A stretch of 64,000 bases of DNA. Source: Eubacteriaceae bacterium. Lineage in GTDB: Bacteria > Bacillota > Clostridia > Lachnospirales > Lachnospiraceae. Numbering within the stretch: the first letter of the stretch is position 1; every line of letters begins with the position of its first letter. Both the position numbers and the translations under genes were made by a program. Under the pieces are notes generated by a model. It worked only from the letters and a program-made list of their open reading frames with translations. It ran no database searches and was not told where the DNA came from. Below, one piece after another: positions 7,775 through 16,456 of the stretch. Location of the stretch: contig CABIWJ010000002.1 of NCBI GenBank assembly GCA_902362455.1, positions 124,001 through 188,000 on the forward strand, read 5' to 3'.

Positions 7775-7803
7775 TTGACAAAATTTATAAATAAAGTTAA
7801 GAT
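7775..7803 (+). promoter_or_regulatory. Promoter of the mgtE leader transcript
   Basis: TTGACA at 7775-7780 and TAAGAT at 7798-7803 with 17-bp spacing. Transcription should begin near 7810, giving mgtE an untranslated leader of about 300 nt. Confidence 0.75.
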
Positions 7804-7858
7804 ACAAGTGTGTTTTTATGCAAAATAGCACAAAATATTTATAAAAGGAGATACGAAA

Positions 7859-7915
7859 ATGGACGGAGGAACCGGCAGCGGAAGTAAGCCCCGAGGGAAT
7901 TATCCGTCGGTATAG
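7859..7915 (+). CDS. Putative 18-residue leader peptide in the mgtE leader
   Basis: ATG 7859 is preceded by AAAGGAG at 7844-7850, the best ribosome-binding site of the region, and opens 18 codons: MDGGTGSGSKPRGNYPSV. The peptide is rich in Gly and Ser and has two Pro codons near the end. Its last three codons and first stop base lie exactly on the 5' arm of the hairpin 7904-7963, and codons 8-10 form the 5' arm of the long-range stem 7880-7985. A ribosome stalled or released here would therefore change folding downstream. In Salmonella, a Pro-rich leader peptide (mgtL) regulates a Mg transporter this way; this one is unrelated in sequence. Translation is not proven. Confidence 0.5.
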   Translation: MDGGTGSGSKPRGNYPSV

Positions 7916-8033
7916 ATTCAATATCCAAAGAGCAGAGCTTGGATATTAAATGTGTACCGACGGCAGAAATCCGGGAATTACTTCCATGTAGCACATTAAT
8001 AATGTGAAAATGTGAGAACAGATTCAAGTTGAG

Positions 8034-8070
8034 AGAGCAGGATAATATTATATGCCTACTCTGCCTTTTT
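8034..8070 (+). terminator. Putative attenuating terminator before mgtE
   Basis: AGAGCAGG (8034-8041) pairs with CCTACTCT (8055-8062) with one mismatch, followed by GCC and five T (8066-8070). It lies 47 bp before the mgtE start, inside the leader transcript, so it would act only conditionally. Confidence 0.5.
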
Positions 8071-8117
8071 GTGACTGTGTTTATCTTTAAATTGGTGAAA
8101 GGTAAGGTATAAGACAC

Positions 8118-9467
8118 ATGGAAGAGATGAGACTAGAGAAGAAGATAGAAGAATTGCTTGCTGAGAAGAAGTATTCTGAAATAAAAGAAGTATTCGCACA
8201 GATGAATGGTGCGGATATATCAGCATTATTTGAGGAAGTTCCGGAGAATAAGATACCCTTATTATTCAGACTTCTGCCTAAAGTATTAGCGGCAGAAACC
8301 TTTGTAGAAATGGAAGCCGATGCACAAAAGATGCTTATACAGGGCTTTAGTGATAATGAGTTAAAAGATGTATTTAATGAATTATATCTAGATGATGCAG
8401 TTGACATTGTTGAAGAGATGCCTGCGAATGTAGTAAAGAGAATTCTTGCCAATACTGATCCGGATACAAGAAAGATGATTAATGAAGTTCTTAAGTATCC
8501 AGATGACAGTGCAGGAAGTATTATGACTATCGAGTATGTCAGCTTAAGACTTAATATGACAGTTGAAGAGGCGATTAAGAGAATAAGACGTACAGGGGTA
8601 GATAAAGAGACAATATATACATGTTATGTTACGGATGAAAATAGAGTATTATTAGGAAACATTTCCATAAAGACACTTTTATTAGCAGATGAAAATGATG
8701 TTATTAAAGATATAATGGATACGAATTTCATTTCGGCACATACATTAGAGGATCAGGAAACAGTAGCAAATAAATTCAATAAATACGATTTACTTGCAAT
8801 TCCTGTAGTTGATGATGAGAACAGACTTGTTGGTATCATAACATTCGATGATGCTATTGATGTAATGCAGGACGAGGCAACAGAGGACATTAAGAAGATG
8901 GCAGCTATTATTCCATCGGATAAGACATATTTTAAGACAACAGTATTTGAAACCTGGAAGGCAAGAATACCGTGGTTACTTTTATTAATGGTTTCTGCTA
9001 CATTTACGGGAATGATTATTACATCATTTGAAGATGCGCTTGCAGCATATACAGTGCTGACAGCATATATTCCAATGCTTATGGATACCGGCGGTAATTC
9101 AGGTGGTCAGGCATCTGTTACTATAATTCGTGCATTATCACTTGAAGAGATTGAATTCTCAGACATTTTCAGGGTAATATGGAAAGAATCACGGGTTGCT
9201 ATATTGTGTGGGCTTACACTTAGTATATGTAATTTTGTGAAATTATTATTATTTGACAGAGTTACGGTTCAGGTAGCACTTGTTGTATGTATTACACTTG
9301 CGGTAACCGTATTAATGGCTAAGATTATAGGTTGCACATTACCTATTCTCGCAAAGAAGATTGGATTTGATCCGGCAGTAATGGCAAGCCCGTTTATAAC
9401 AACTATAGTAGATGCAATTTCATTAATTGTATATTTCAGGGTTGCATCTATATTTCTGGGGATATAA
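8118..9467 (+). CDS. mgtE: Magnesium transporter MgtE
   Basis: A 449-residue membrane channel for Mg2+ (and Co2+). Domains in order: MgtE N-terminal superhelical domain (about 5-125, acidic, with DPDTRKMINEVLKYPDDSAG at its end), two CBS domains (about 135-255) that sense cytosolic Mg2+ and gate the pore, and the five-helix MgtE pore domain (about 285-449) with the conserved LMDTGGNSGGQASVTIIRAL block and FDPAVMASPFITTIVDAISL. Length is normal. GGTGAAAGG lies upstream of the ATG. The long leader with a terminator suggests regulation at the RNA level. The GGDEF-EAL gene starts 36 bp after its stop. Confidence 0.95.
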   Translation: MEEMRLEKKIEELLAEKKYSEIKEVFAQMNGADISALFEEVPENKIPLLFRLLPKVLAAETFVEMEADAQKMLIQGFSDNELKDVFNELYLDDAVDIVEEMPANVVKRILANTDPDTRKMINEVLKYPDDSAGSIMTIEYVSLRLNMTVEEAIKRIRRTGVDKETIYTCYVTDENRVLLGNISIKTLLLADENDVIKDIMDTNFISAHTLEDQETVANKFNKYDLLAIPVVDDENRLVGIITFDDAIDVMQDEATEDIKKMAAIIPSDKTYFKTTVFETWKARIPWLLLLMVSATFTGMIITSFEDALAAYTVLTAYIPMLMDTGGNSGGQASVTIIRALSLEEIEFSDIFRVIWKESRVAILCGLTLSICNFVKLLLFDRVTVQVALVVCITLAVTVLMAKIIGCTLPILAKKIGFDPAVMASPFITTIVDAISLIVYFRVASIFLGI

Positions 9468-9503
9468 TGCCTATAATAAAATATAATGATTGGAGCGGCT
9501 TTT

Positions 9504-12173
9504 ATGGGTAAAGGTGAATTAATGGGAAAAATAATGGATACAAAGGAATTACAGAATTATCAGGATATTTTCTGTGAAGCCCAGAGGGTGTTTTTAGCAT
9601 ATTATGATAAATCAGGACAAAAGGTTACTATGTTGTCTGGCCGAAATGAAGAGATAAGAAATCTCTATGCATTTATTGGTAAAGAAGAATTATCAGAAAT
9701 AATTGATAAAGCAGTAAGTGAAGCTGGAGACAGTACAGAGCCTGTCTGGAAAGATACTATATATGAGAATGTTAAAGTTGTAGGAATTGGTAATAACCTA
9801 TACGGAAATAATGAGGGTACCTGGGCATTGGTTATTGTATATCGAGAAGATTTATATAATGATGAGAAGAATATACTTCCTACTAAGGGTCTTTATGATA
9901 AAGTTACATTTAATGGTGCTAATAGAACGATAAGACTGTTGCAGATATTTACGAAGTTATTTATTACGGCAGCTTATGATAATAACAGAACCATTATGAA
10001 ATTAAATGAAATTACTGAAAAGGATTCCAGAATAACAGAAGAGTTAAAACATAAAGAAACTGTTACGAAGATTCTTGGAATTCTTGATAAAGATTTAGAT
10101 ATCGAGGGAATAATACAGGCGATAATTGATGCGATTGCGGATTATTTAGATATAAGTATGATAACTGTTTCTAAAGTTAGTGAAAATAGTTTGATTGAAG
10201 TAATAGGTAAATGGCATAGTGATGATTTCGGAGATTATGAGGATGTGGAAAAACGCATTCTGCCTGATATAATTCCTTATTATAATGGTGAAAGTATATT
10301 GATTATTGAGCCTGATACGGAAGATGAAGAACTTAAACAGATTTTACAGAATAATGGACTTAGAAGTCTTATATCAGTTCCTATAATAGTTGGAAAAGAG
10401 CCTGCTATATATGCAGTATTTGCTGAGAGCAGATATGATAGATTCTGGGATTCTAATACTGTAAGATTTCTGTTTGATGTATGCAAGATGATACAGAGTT
10501 TCTTATATAAACGTATTGCGAAAAATTCATTAATAAGTTCATATGCAGCATTAAAAGAAATACTTAATAATCTTGGAAGTGGAATATTTGTAATAAATAA
10601 GCCTGATAACCGGATACTTTTCTGTAATGATACAATGATGAAGATGGCAGGCAGAGACCTGGTTGGCGAACATTGTTACGATTATTATTATGGCTGTAAG
10701 GGTGATTGTTGTAAAGAATGTATTCCTCTTAAGAATAATACATATTATATAGAAAAATATGATGAGAAGCGCCAGCGCTGGTATGACATAAAATATAATG
10801 ACATTATATGGGTGGATGGAAGTGAAGTTTCACTTTGTAATATAACTGATGTCACAGATAAGAAAACCTATCAGCAAAGGATTGAGTTTCAGGCAAATAA
10901 TGATTTCTTAACAGGTCTATATAACAGAATGAGATGTGAAGAAGACCTGATCTTGCTTATAAGAGAAACGGAAAAGTCGCATAAACAAGGAATAATTCTA
11001 TTCATTGATTTAGATGATTTTAAGCATATTAACGATGGCTTAGGACATCAATATGGTGATGAACTTCTAAAAATGATATCAATGTCGTTCAAACAGATAA
11101 AGGAAATATCCAACAGGTGTTATCGTGTGGGCGGTGATGAATTTATCATTATTATAGAACCAGAATTTTATGACAAACGTGATAGAATCATAAGTGAGAT
11201 ACAAAAGATATTTGCAAGTCCATGGTACCTGGAAAATACTGAATATTATTGCACTATGAGTATGGGAATTGTCGAATTTCCAAGTTGTGGCAAGAATGTA
11301 AATGACTTGATTAAAAAAGCGGATATTGCCATGTATGATGCTAAGAAAAATGGTAAGAACAGATACAGATATTATAGCGATGGTGAAGACGAGAATTCTT
11401 ATATTAAGTTAGATATTGAGAAAAATATGCGCTCATCAGTAGCTGCAGGCTGCAAAGAATTCGAGGTCTATATTCAGCCTATTATGGATACGGCAACGGA
11501 AAAGTGTGTTGGTGGTGAGGCACTTGTACGGTGGAATAGCAATAAATTAGGTTTTATGATGCCAGGTGAATTTATTCCGCTTGCAGAACATATGGGACTA
11601 ATTACACCGATTGGTGAGTATGTATTGAAAAATTCATGTATGCTTAGTAAGAAGTGGAGTGACATGGGAATTAACCTAAGGATAAATGTCAATCTGTCAG
11701 TAGTACAGTTACTTGCCAATAACATAGTTGAAGTTATTAGTGAGGTAATTGAAGAAACACAGATTAATCCTGAAAATCTGGTTCTCGAAGTAACTGAGAG
11801 TCTGGCAATTAATGATATGGAACGTATGGAGAGAATAATCAGTGAGATTAAGAAATTAGGTGTAAAGATTGCACTTGATGATTTTGGAACAGGTTATTCT
11901 TCACTTAATTATATTAAGCAAATGGACCTAGATATTATCAAAGTTGACAGAACATTTATAAAAGATATAAGTCATGATGATTATGCACAGGCATTTGTCA
12001 AGCTGATTGCAGAATTGTCGCAGAAATTAGAAGTTCAGGTCTGTGTCGAAGGCGTAGAGGAAAAGAGCCAGTTAGATACTTTGAAGAGTATGAATATCAG
12101 TATGGTTCAGGGATATTATTATGGAAAACCTATGAAGATTGAAGAATTTGAGAAGAGATTTCTGAATATATAA
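9504..12173 (+). CDS. GGDEF-EAL protein with PAS and GAF-like sensor regions
   Basis: An 889-residue cytoplasmic cyclic-di-GMP enzyme. Residues about 1-125 form a sensor that resembles PocR-type domains; about 180-330 is GAF-like; about 345-450 is a PAS domain containing an unusual Cys cluster (YYYGCKGDCCKEC); then GGDEF and EAL. The synthase motif GGDEF is intact (about 543-547), and the phosphodiesterase motif is intact as GEALVRW (EAL about 672-674), with LEVTES and LDDFGTGYSS also present, so both activities are possible. GGAG at 9490 favours ATG 9504 over the ATG at 9486. The Cys cluster could bind metal or sense redox. No N-terminal membrane span is seen. Confidence 0.9.
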   Translation: MGKGELMGKIMDTKELQNYQDIFCEAQRVFLAYYDKSGQKVTMLSGRNEEIRNLYAFIGKEELSEIIDKAVSEAGDSTEPVWKDTIYENVKVVGIGNNLYGNNEGTWALVIVYREDLYNDEKNILPTKGLYDKVTFNGANRTIRLLQIFTKLFITAAYDNNRTIMKLNEITEKDSRITEELKHKETVTKILGILDKDLDIEGIIQAIIDAIADYLDISMITVSKVSENSLIEVIGKWHSDDFGDYEDVEKRILPDIIPYYNGESILIIEPDTEDEELKQILQNNGLRSLISVPIIVGKEPAIYAVFAESRYDRFWDSNTVRFLFDVCKMIQSFLYKRIAKNSLISSYAALKEILNNLGSGIFVINKPDNRILFCNDTMMKMAGRDLVGEHCYDYYYGCKGDCCKECIPLKNNTYYIEKYDEKRQRWYDIKYNDIIWVDGSEVSLCNITDVTDKKTYQQRIEFQANNDFLTGLYNRMRCEEDLILLIRETEKSHKQGIILFIDLDDFKHINDGLGHQYGDELLKMISMSFKQIKEISNRCYRVGGDEFIIIIEPEFYDKRDRIISEIQKIFASPWYLENTEYYCTMSMGIVEFPSCGKNVNDLIKKADIAMYDAKKNGKNRYRYYSDGEDENSYIKLDIEKNMRSSVAAGCKEFEVYIQPIMDTATEKCVGGEALVRWNSNKLGFMMPGEFIPLAEHMGLITPIGEYVLKNSCMLSKKWSDMGINLRINVNLSVVQLLANNIVEVISEVIEETQINPENLVLEVTESLAINDMERMERIISEIKKLGVKIALDDFGTGYSSLNYIKQMDLDIIKVDRTFIKDISHDDYAQAFVKLIAELSQKLEVQVCVEGVEEKSQLDTLKSMNISMVQGYYYGKPMKIEEFEKRFLNI

Positions 12174-12182
12174 TATATAATT

Positions 12183-12250
12183 AAAGTGTTAAAAGGCAAT
12201 GCATTGTACGAAACAATTCGCTTAATAGCTATTATCCTTTTTAACACTTT
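12183..12250 (+). terminator. Hairpin after the GGDEF-EAL gene
   Basis: AAAGTGTTAAAAGG (12183-12196) pairs with CCTTTTTAACACTTT (12236-12250) with one bulged base; smaller palindromes lie in the loop. The downstream T-run is short (CTTTTCT). Confidence 0.5.
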
Positions 12251-12279
12251 TCTGAAATTTGCTACAGATTGGAGAAAAT

Positions 12280-13035
12280 ATGAATTTTTTTATAGCGTTA
12301 TTTACGATTATGGCGTTTTTGTGCCTTGGTTATTATATTTTTGCCGCATCTTATGCAGGTGTGTCATCGGCTTTTTTGACATTTTGGCTGATAGCGGCTA
12401 TCGGCTTTGTAATTCTTACAATAATATGTGTTCTTCATAAGAAGAAATCAATTCTTCTTATGATTCCAAAGTGGCTTAGAATAGCAATATGTATAATAAT
12501 TATTGTGGGAATAGCCATTTTTACCACGATGGAATGTATGATTATCAGTAAGATGAACAGCAAAGCTGCTGACGATGCAGATTATATTGTAGTTCTTGGT
12601 GCCCAGGTAAGAGGCGAAAGAATAACTAAATCATTAGCTAAAAGATTAGATGCAGCCTATGACTATCTCATAGAAAATGAGGATACTAAGGTTATATGTA
12701 CAGGTGGTCAGGGAACAGGCGAGGATATATCAGAAGCTTTTGCTGAAAAACGGTATCTTATGGAAAAGGGAATTGCCGAAGACAGGATTATTATGGAAGA
12801 TAAATCTACTTCTACATATGAGAACCTTAAATTTACATTAGAAATAATTGGTGATAAAGATGCTAAAATTGCTATAGTTACGAATAATTTCCACGTTTAT
12901 AGGGCAGTATTACTTGGTAAATATGTTGGCTTTAAGAATGTAGATGGAATTGCAGGTGATTCAGATAACAGGCTTTTACTTAATTATATGGTAAGAGAGG
13001 GACTTGCATTATTTAAAGAATTTATTGTACGCTAA
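12280..13035 (+). CDS. YdcF/SanA-like membrane protein (DUF218)
   Basis: A 251-residue protein with three hydrophobic segments in the first 95 residues and a C-terminal DUF218 domain. Family marks: YIVVLGAQVRGERITKSLAK, CTGGQGTGEDISEA, EDKSTSTYENL and TNNFHVYRAV. DUF218 proteins are linked to envelope integrity and vancomycin tolerance (SanA) or bind SAM (YdcF); the exact reaction is unknown. GGAG at 12271-12274 supports ATG 12280 rather than the upstream in-frame TTG at 12259. It stands alone between a hairpin and the thrS T-box promoter. Confidence 0.85.
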   Translation: MNFFIALFTIMAFLCLGYYIFAASYAGVSSAFLTFWLIAAIGFVILTIICVLHKKKSILLMIPKWLRIAICIIIIVGIAIFTTMECMIISKMNSKAADDADYIVVLGAQVRGERITKSLAKRLDAAYDYLIENEDTKVICTGGQGTGEDISEAFAEKRYLMEKGIAEDRIIMEDKSTSTYENLKFTLEIIGDKDAKIAIVTNNFHVYRAVLLGKYVGFKNVDGIAGDSDNRLLLNYMVREGLALFKEFIVR

Positions 13036-13041
13036 AAATTG

Positions 13042-13069
13042 TTGACAAAATAAATTAAGGTGTTATACT
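13042..13069 (+). promoter_or_regulatory. Promoter of the thrS T-box transcript
   Basis: TTGACA 13042-13047 and TATACT 13064-13069 with 16-bp spacing, immediately upstream of the T-box. Confidence 0.75.
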
Positions 13070-13077
13070 AAAACTAA

Positions 13078-13360
13078 CTTAATAAAGTAAACACATTGAA
13101 GAGACGAGTAGGTATTACAGATGGTTCAGAGAGAGACGAGAAATGCTGTGAGCGTCTTACCGGAGTAATATTGAAGACTACCTCTGAGTGACTCCAATCC
13201 AGTCCGTTGATTACGTTATAATCATAATGAGAGATATATAAAGATATTGATTAAATTTGTTATATAATGCTGAAGTTTAATTATTGAAGCATATTAGTAT
13301 ATAATATAATTTAGTCATATGCTTAATTTATATATAATCAGGGTGGAACCGCGATAGTAT
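13078..13360 (+). promoter_or_regulatory. T-box leader controlling thrS
   Basis: The T-box consensus AGGGTGGAACCGCG is at 13340-13353, just before the terminator. Stem I occupies about 13095-13200 and carries GACGAGTAGG and the AGAGAGA region. The likely specifier region has ACT ACC at 13177-13182, both Thr codons. Uncharged tRNA-Thr would bind here and favour the antiterminator. Confidence 0.92.
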
Positions 13361-13396
13361 CGTCCCTTATGATTTTGAATCATAAGGGACGTTTTT
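13361..13396 (+). terminator. T-box terminator
   Basis: CGTCCCTTATGATT (13361-13374) pairs perfectly with AATCATAAGGGACG (13378-13391), followed by TTTTT. It competes with the antiterminator formed by the T-box sequence. Confidence 0.93.
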
Positions 13397-13523
13397 GTAT
13401 TACAGATTATTTTAAAACACCCTAAGATTAAAATAAATATGTAGTGCTAAGTACACATACACTTTAATCTTACTAATCTCAAAAGTACTAAAAGAATCAT
13501 AAATATCAGAATGGAGGATTATC

Positions 13524-15476
13524 ATGAAGATAACATTAAAAGATGGCTCTGTAAAAGAGTATGAAAAAGCTATGTCAGTAATTGATATAGCAAGTGACAT
13601 TAGTGAGGGGCTTGCAAGAGCAGCCTGTGCAGGTGAAGTAAATGGCGAAGTTGTAGATTTAAGAACAGTTATTGATAATGATTGTGAATTGAACATTCTT
13701 ACATTTAATGATGAAAAAGGTAAGGCAGCATACAGACATACAACATCACATGTACTTGCTGAAGCAGTAAAAAGAGTGTTCCCGGAAGCAAAACTTGCAA
13801 TTGGTCCATCAATTGATACAGGTTTCTATTATGATTTCGAACATGAACCATTCTCAAGAGAAGACCTTGATAAAATCGAAGCAGAGATGAAGAAGGTAAT
13901 TAAGGAAAATGCTGCATTAGAGAGATTCGAACTTCCAAGAGAAGAAGCTATTAAGTTAATGGAAGAAAGAAATGAACCATACAAGGTAGAACTTATTAAT
14001 GATTTACCGGAAGATGCAGTTATCTCATTCTATAAACAGGGTGATTTCGTTGACTTGTGTGCAGGACCTCATCTTATGAAGACAGGTGTTATTAAAGCAT
14101 TTAAGTTAATATCATCATCAGGTGCTTACTGGAGAGGTAATTCAGACAACAAGATGCTTACAAGAATTTATGGTACAGCATTTACTAAAAAGGCAGACCT
14201 TGAAGAATATCTTGCACATCTTGAAGATATTAAGAAGAGAGACCATAATAAGCTTGGCAGAGAGATGGAATTATTTACAACTGTAGATGTTATTGGTCAG
14301 GGACTTCCGCTTATTATGCCAAAAGGCGAGATAATGATCCGTACGATGCAGAGATGGATTGAGGATGAGGAAGAAAAACGTGGTTATGTAAGAACAAAGA
14401 CACCTCTTATGGCAAAATCTGATTTATATAAGATTTCAGGACACTGGGATCATTATAAAGATGGAATGTTCATATTAGGTGATGAAGAAAAGGATAAGGA
14501 AGTATTTGCACTTCGTCCAATGACTTGTCCTTTCCAGTATTATGTATATAAAGCAAGTCAGAAGAGTTACAGAGATTTACCATTGAGATATGGTGAGACA
14601 TCAACATTATTCAGAAATGAAGATTCTGGTGAGATGCATGGACTTACAAGAGTACGTCAGTTTACTATTTCAGAAGGACATTTAATTGTAAGACCTGACC
14701 AGATGGTTGAAGAATTTAAAGGTTGTCTTGAACTTGCCAAATATTGTCTTGAGACATTAGGTGTTGAAGAAGATGTAACATATCATTTATCAAAATGGGA
14801 TCCTAATGACAGAAAGAAATATATCGGTGAGCCTGAAGTATGGGAAGAAACAGAGGGACATATAAGAAATATCTTAAATGAAATCGGTGTTGAATTTACA
14901 GAGGACGTTGGAGAGGCAGCTTTCTATGGCCCTAAAGTGGATATAAATGCTAAAAATGTATATGGTAAAGAAGATACAATGATAACAATCCAGTGGGATG
15001 CTTTACTTGCTGAACAGTTTGATATGTACTATGTTGACCAGAATGGTGAAAAAATAAGACCATATATTATTCATAGAACATCAATCGGCTGCTATGAAAG
15101 AACGCTTGCATGGTTAATCGAGAAATACGCAGGTTTATTCCCAACATGGCTTTGTCCTGAACAGGTAAGAGTATTACCTATTTCTGAAAAATATGCTGAT
15201 TATGCAGCTAAAATTGAGAAAAAATTAAAAGATAATGGAATAAGATGCTCAGTTGATAACCGTTCAGAAAAGATTGGTTTCAAGATTAGAGAATCAAGAC
15301 TTAACAGAGTTCCATATATGCTTGTAGTTGGACAGAAAGAAGAGGAAGAGAATAAGGTATCTGTAAGAAGCCGTTATCTTGGAGATGAGGGACAGAAAGA
15401 TTTGAGTGATTTCATAGATGCAATTTCTAAGGAAATCAGAACAAAAGAGATAAGAAAGATTGAAGTAGAACAGTAA
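13524..15476 (+). CDS. thrS: Threonine--tRNA ligase
   Basis: A 650-residue class II aminoacyl-tRNA synthetase that charges tRNA-Thr. Domains in order: TGS (1-62), editing domain with HTTSH (His72, His76) and LCAGPH, catalytic core with RPMTCPF, SGEMHGLTRVRQF and IIHRTSIG (the Cys and two His that hold the active-site zinc), and the anticodon-binding domain from about 540. Length and motif order are normal. GGAGG lies eight bases before the ATG. Control is by the T-box upstream and the gene appears to be a single transcription unit, with a terminator behind it. Confidence 0.97.
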   Translation: MKITLKDGSVKEYEKAMSVIDIASDISEGLARAACAGEVNGEVVDLRTVIDNDCELNILTFNDEKGKAAYRHTTSHVLAEAVKRVFPEAKLAIGPSIDTGFYYDFEHEPFSREDLDKIEAEMKKVIKENAALERFELPREEAIKLMEERNEPYKVELINDLPEDAVISFYKQGDFVDLCAGPHLMKTGVIKAFKLISSSGAYWRGNSDNKMLTRIYGTAFTKKADLEEYLAHLEDIKKRDHNKLGREMELFTTVDVIGQGLPLIMPKGEIMIRTMQRWIEDEEEKRGYVRTKTPLMAKSDLYKISGHWDHYKDGMFILGDEEKDKEVFALRPMTCPFQYYVYKASQKSYRDLPLRYGETSTLFRNEDSGEMHGLTRVRQFTISEGHLIVRPDQMVEEFKGCLELAKYCLETLGVEEDVTYHLSKWDPNDRKKYIGEPEVWEETEGHIRNILNEIGVEFTEDVGEAAFYGPKVDINAKNVYGKEDTMITIQWDALLAEQFDMYYVDQNGEKIRPYIIHRTSIGCYERTLAWLIEKYAGLFPTWLCPEQVRVLPISEKYADYAAKIEKKLKDNGIRCSVDNRSEKIGFKIRESRLNRVPYMLVVGQKEEEENKVSVRSRYLGDEGQKDLSDFIDAISKEIRTKEIRKIEVEQ

Positions 15477-15489
15477 ATTATAATATAAT

Positions 15490-15530
15490 AAGTCTGCAAA
15501 CCTGCGTATATGGGTTTGTAGGCTTACTTT
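15490..15530 (+). terminator. Terminator after thrS
   Basis: AAGTCTGCAAACC (15490-15502) pairs with GGTTTGTAGGCTT (15513-15525) using two G-U pairs; ACTTTATT follows. Confidence 0.65.
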
Positions 15531-15558
15531 ATTAAATGTCAGAAAGAGTAGTAAAGTT

Positions 15559-16386
15559 TTGAAGAAAAGTGTAAGAATATTACTGATTGTCAGTTGTGTG
15601 ATATTATTAGTCTGTAATGTTTCAATGCTAAAGAAATTAAAAGATGAGAAAAATAATACCAAAGCAGTAGACAACATTATTAATGATAAAAATAGTAACA
15701 GTAATAAAGGCAGTAATGGTAATAAAGACAGTAATGATAACCAGAATAATAATGACAATCAAGGCAATTCAGGAGAGATATCGAAGATGAGAATTACATT
15801 AGCCGATGGCTTTTATTATGAGCCAATATCTGATGAAATAAAACAGAGAATAACAGGTAAATCATATAAAGAAAATGATAAACTTGATTATAGTGATTTA
15901 AGATACATAAGAGTTAAATATATTGATTTCAATGGAAATGAACAGAGTGGCGAGCTGATAATGAATGTGCGTGTGGCTGATGAAATTTTAGAGATATTCA
16001 AGGAACTATATGATAACAGATATCAGATAGAGAAGATGCATCTTATAGATGATTATAATGCAGATGATGAAGCTTCAATGGCAGATAACAATACATCAGC
16101 ATTTAATTACAGAACCATAGATGGCACAGATACGATTTCGGACCATGGTTACGGAATTGCCATAGATATTAATCCGCTTTACAATCCTTATGTAAGAAAT
16201 GGTTTTGGTGGCAGGAATATATTGCCGGTAAATGGCGGTACATATGCTGACAGAAATAAAGATTTTGCACATAAAATAGTAAGTGGTGATATCTGCTACA
16301 ATGCATTTATAAGCAGAGGCTTTAAATGGGGTGGCGAATGGGATACGACTAAGGACTATCAGCACTTTTATAAAGAGATAGAATAG
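15559..16386 (+). CDS. M15-family peptidoglycan peptidase (D-Ala-D-Ala carboxypeptidase-like), membrane-anchored
   Basis: A 275-residue protein with an N-terminal hydrophobic helix (residues 5-22, signal anchor), a polar linker of Asn/Ser/Asp/Lys repeats (about 30-75), and an M15 zinc peptidase domain. The metal motif is SDHGYGIAIDIN (His and Asp) and the closing FKWGGEWDTTKDYQHFYK supplies the last His. Such enzymes trim peptide stems of peptidoglycan outside the cell. The only start that keeps the signal anchor is TTG 15559, with a weak GAAAGAG upstream. It lies between the thrS terminator and the double-Nudix gene. VanY-type or endopeptidase activity cannot be decided. Confidence 0.82.
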   Translation: MKKSVRILLIVSCVILLVCNVSMLKKLKDEKNNTKAVDNIINDKNSNSNKGSNGNKDSNDNQNNNDNQGNSGEISKMRITLADGFYYEPISDEIKQRITGKSYKENDKLDYSDLRYIRVKYIDFNGNEQSGELIMNVRVADEILEIFKELYDNRYQIEKMHLIDDYNADDEASMADNNTSAFNYRTIDGTDTISDHGYGIAIDINPLYNPYVRNGFGGRNILPVNGGTYADRNKDFAHKIVSGDICYNAFISRGFKWGGEWDTTKDYQHFYKEIE

Positions 16387-16456
16387 TAATAAGTATTTTA
16401 TAAAAAGATTTATTCTATTTCACAGAGACGATGGATAAGCGAAATGGAGACAGGCT

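Larger units (their letters stand above)
7810..8117 (+). promoter_or_regulatory. Structured 5' leader of mgtE, probable attenuator of unrecognised type
   Basis: Far more G+C-rich than its surroundings. Long-range stem: GGAAGTAA 7880-7887 with TTACTTCC 7978-7985. Inside it, CCGTCGGTA 7904-7912 pairs with TACCGACGG 7955-7963, and within that AATATCCAA 7920-7928 pairs with TTGGATATT 7939-7947, leaving loop 7929-7938. The loop carries AGAGCAG, the same bases as the 5' arm of the terminator at 8034-8070, and its GCAGAG (7932-7937) is complementary to CTCTGC (8059-8064) in the terminator 3' arm, so the two structures could compete. The conserved bases of the known M-box Mg riboswitch (GGUGAGGCUCCU) are absent. 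An 18-codon ORF with a strong ribosome-binding site lies in the first half. Control of mgtE by Mg2+ or by translation of that ORF is inference. Confidence 0.65.

Noticed and set aside
7859..8117. M-box, ydaO/c-di-AMP or cobalamin riboswitch before mgtE
   Set aside because: GGAGGAACCG resembles part of the c-di-AMP element, but the AGCUAAC core and the M-box and B12-box consensus are missing.
12186..12440. 84-codon frame overlapping the start of the DUF218 gene
   Set aside because: Out of frame with the clear DUF218 protein, lies over a hairpin, and has no ribosome-binding site.
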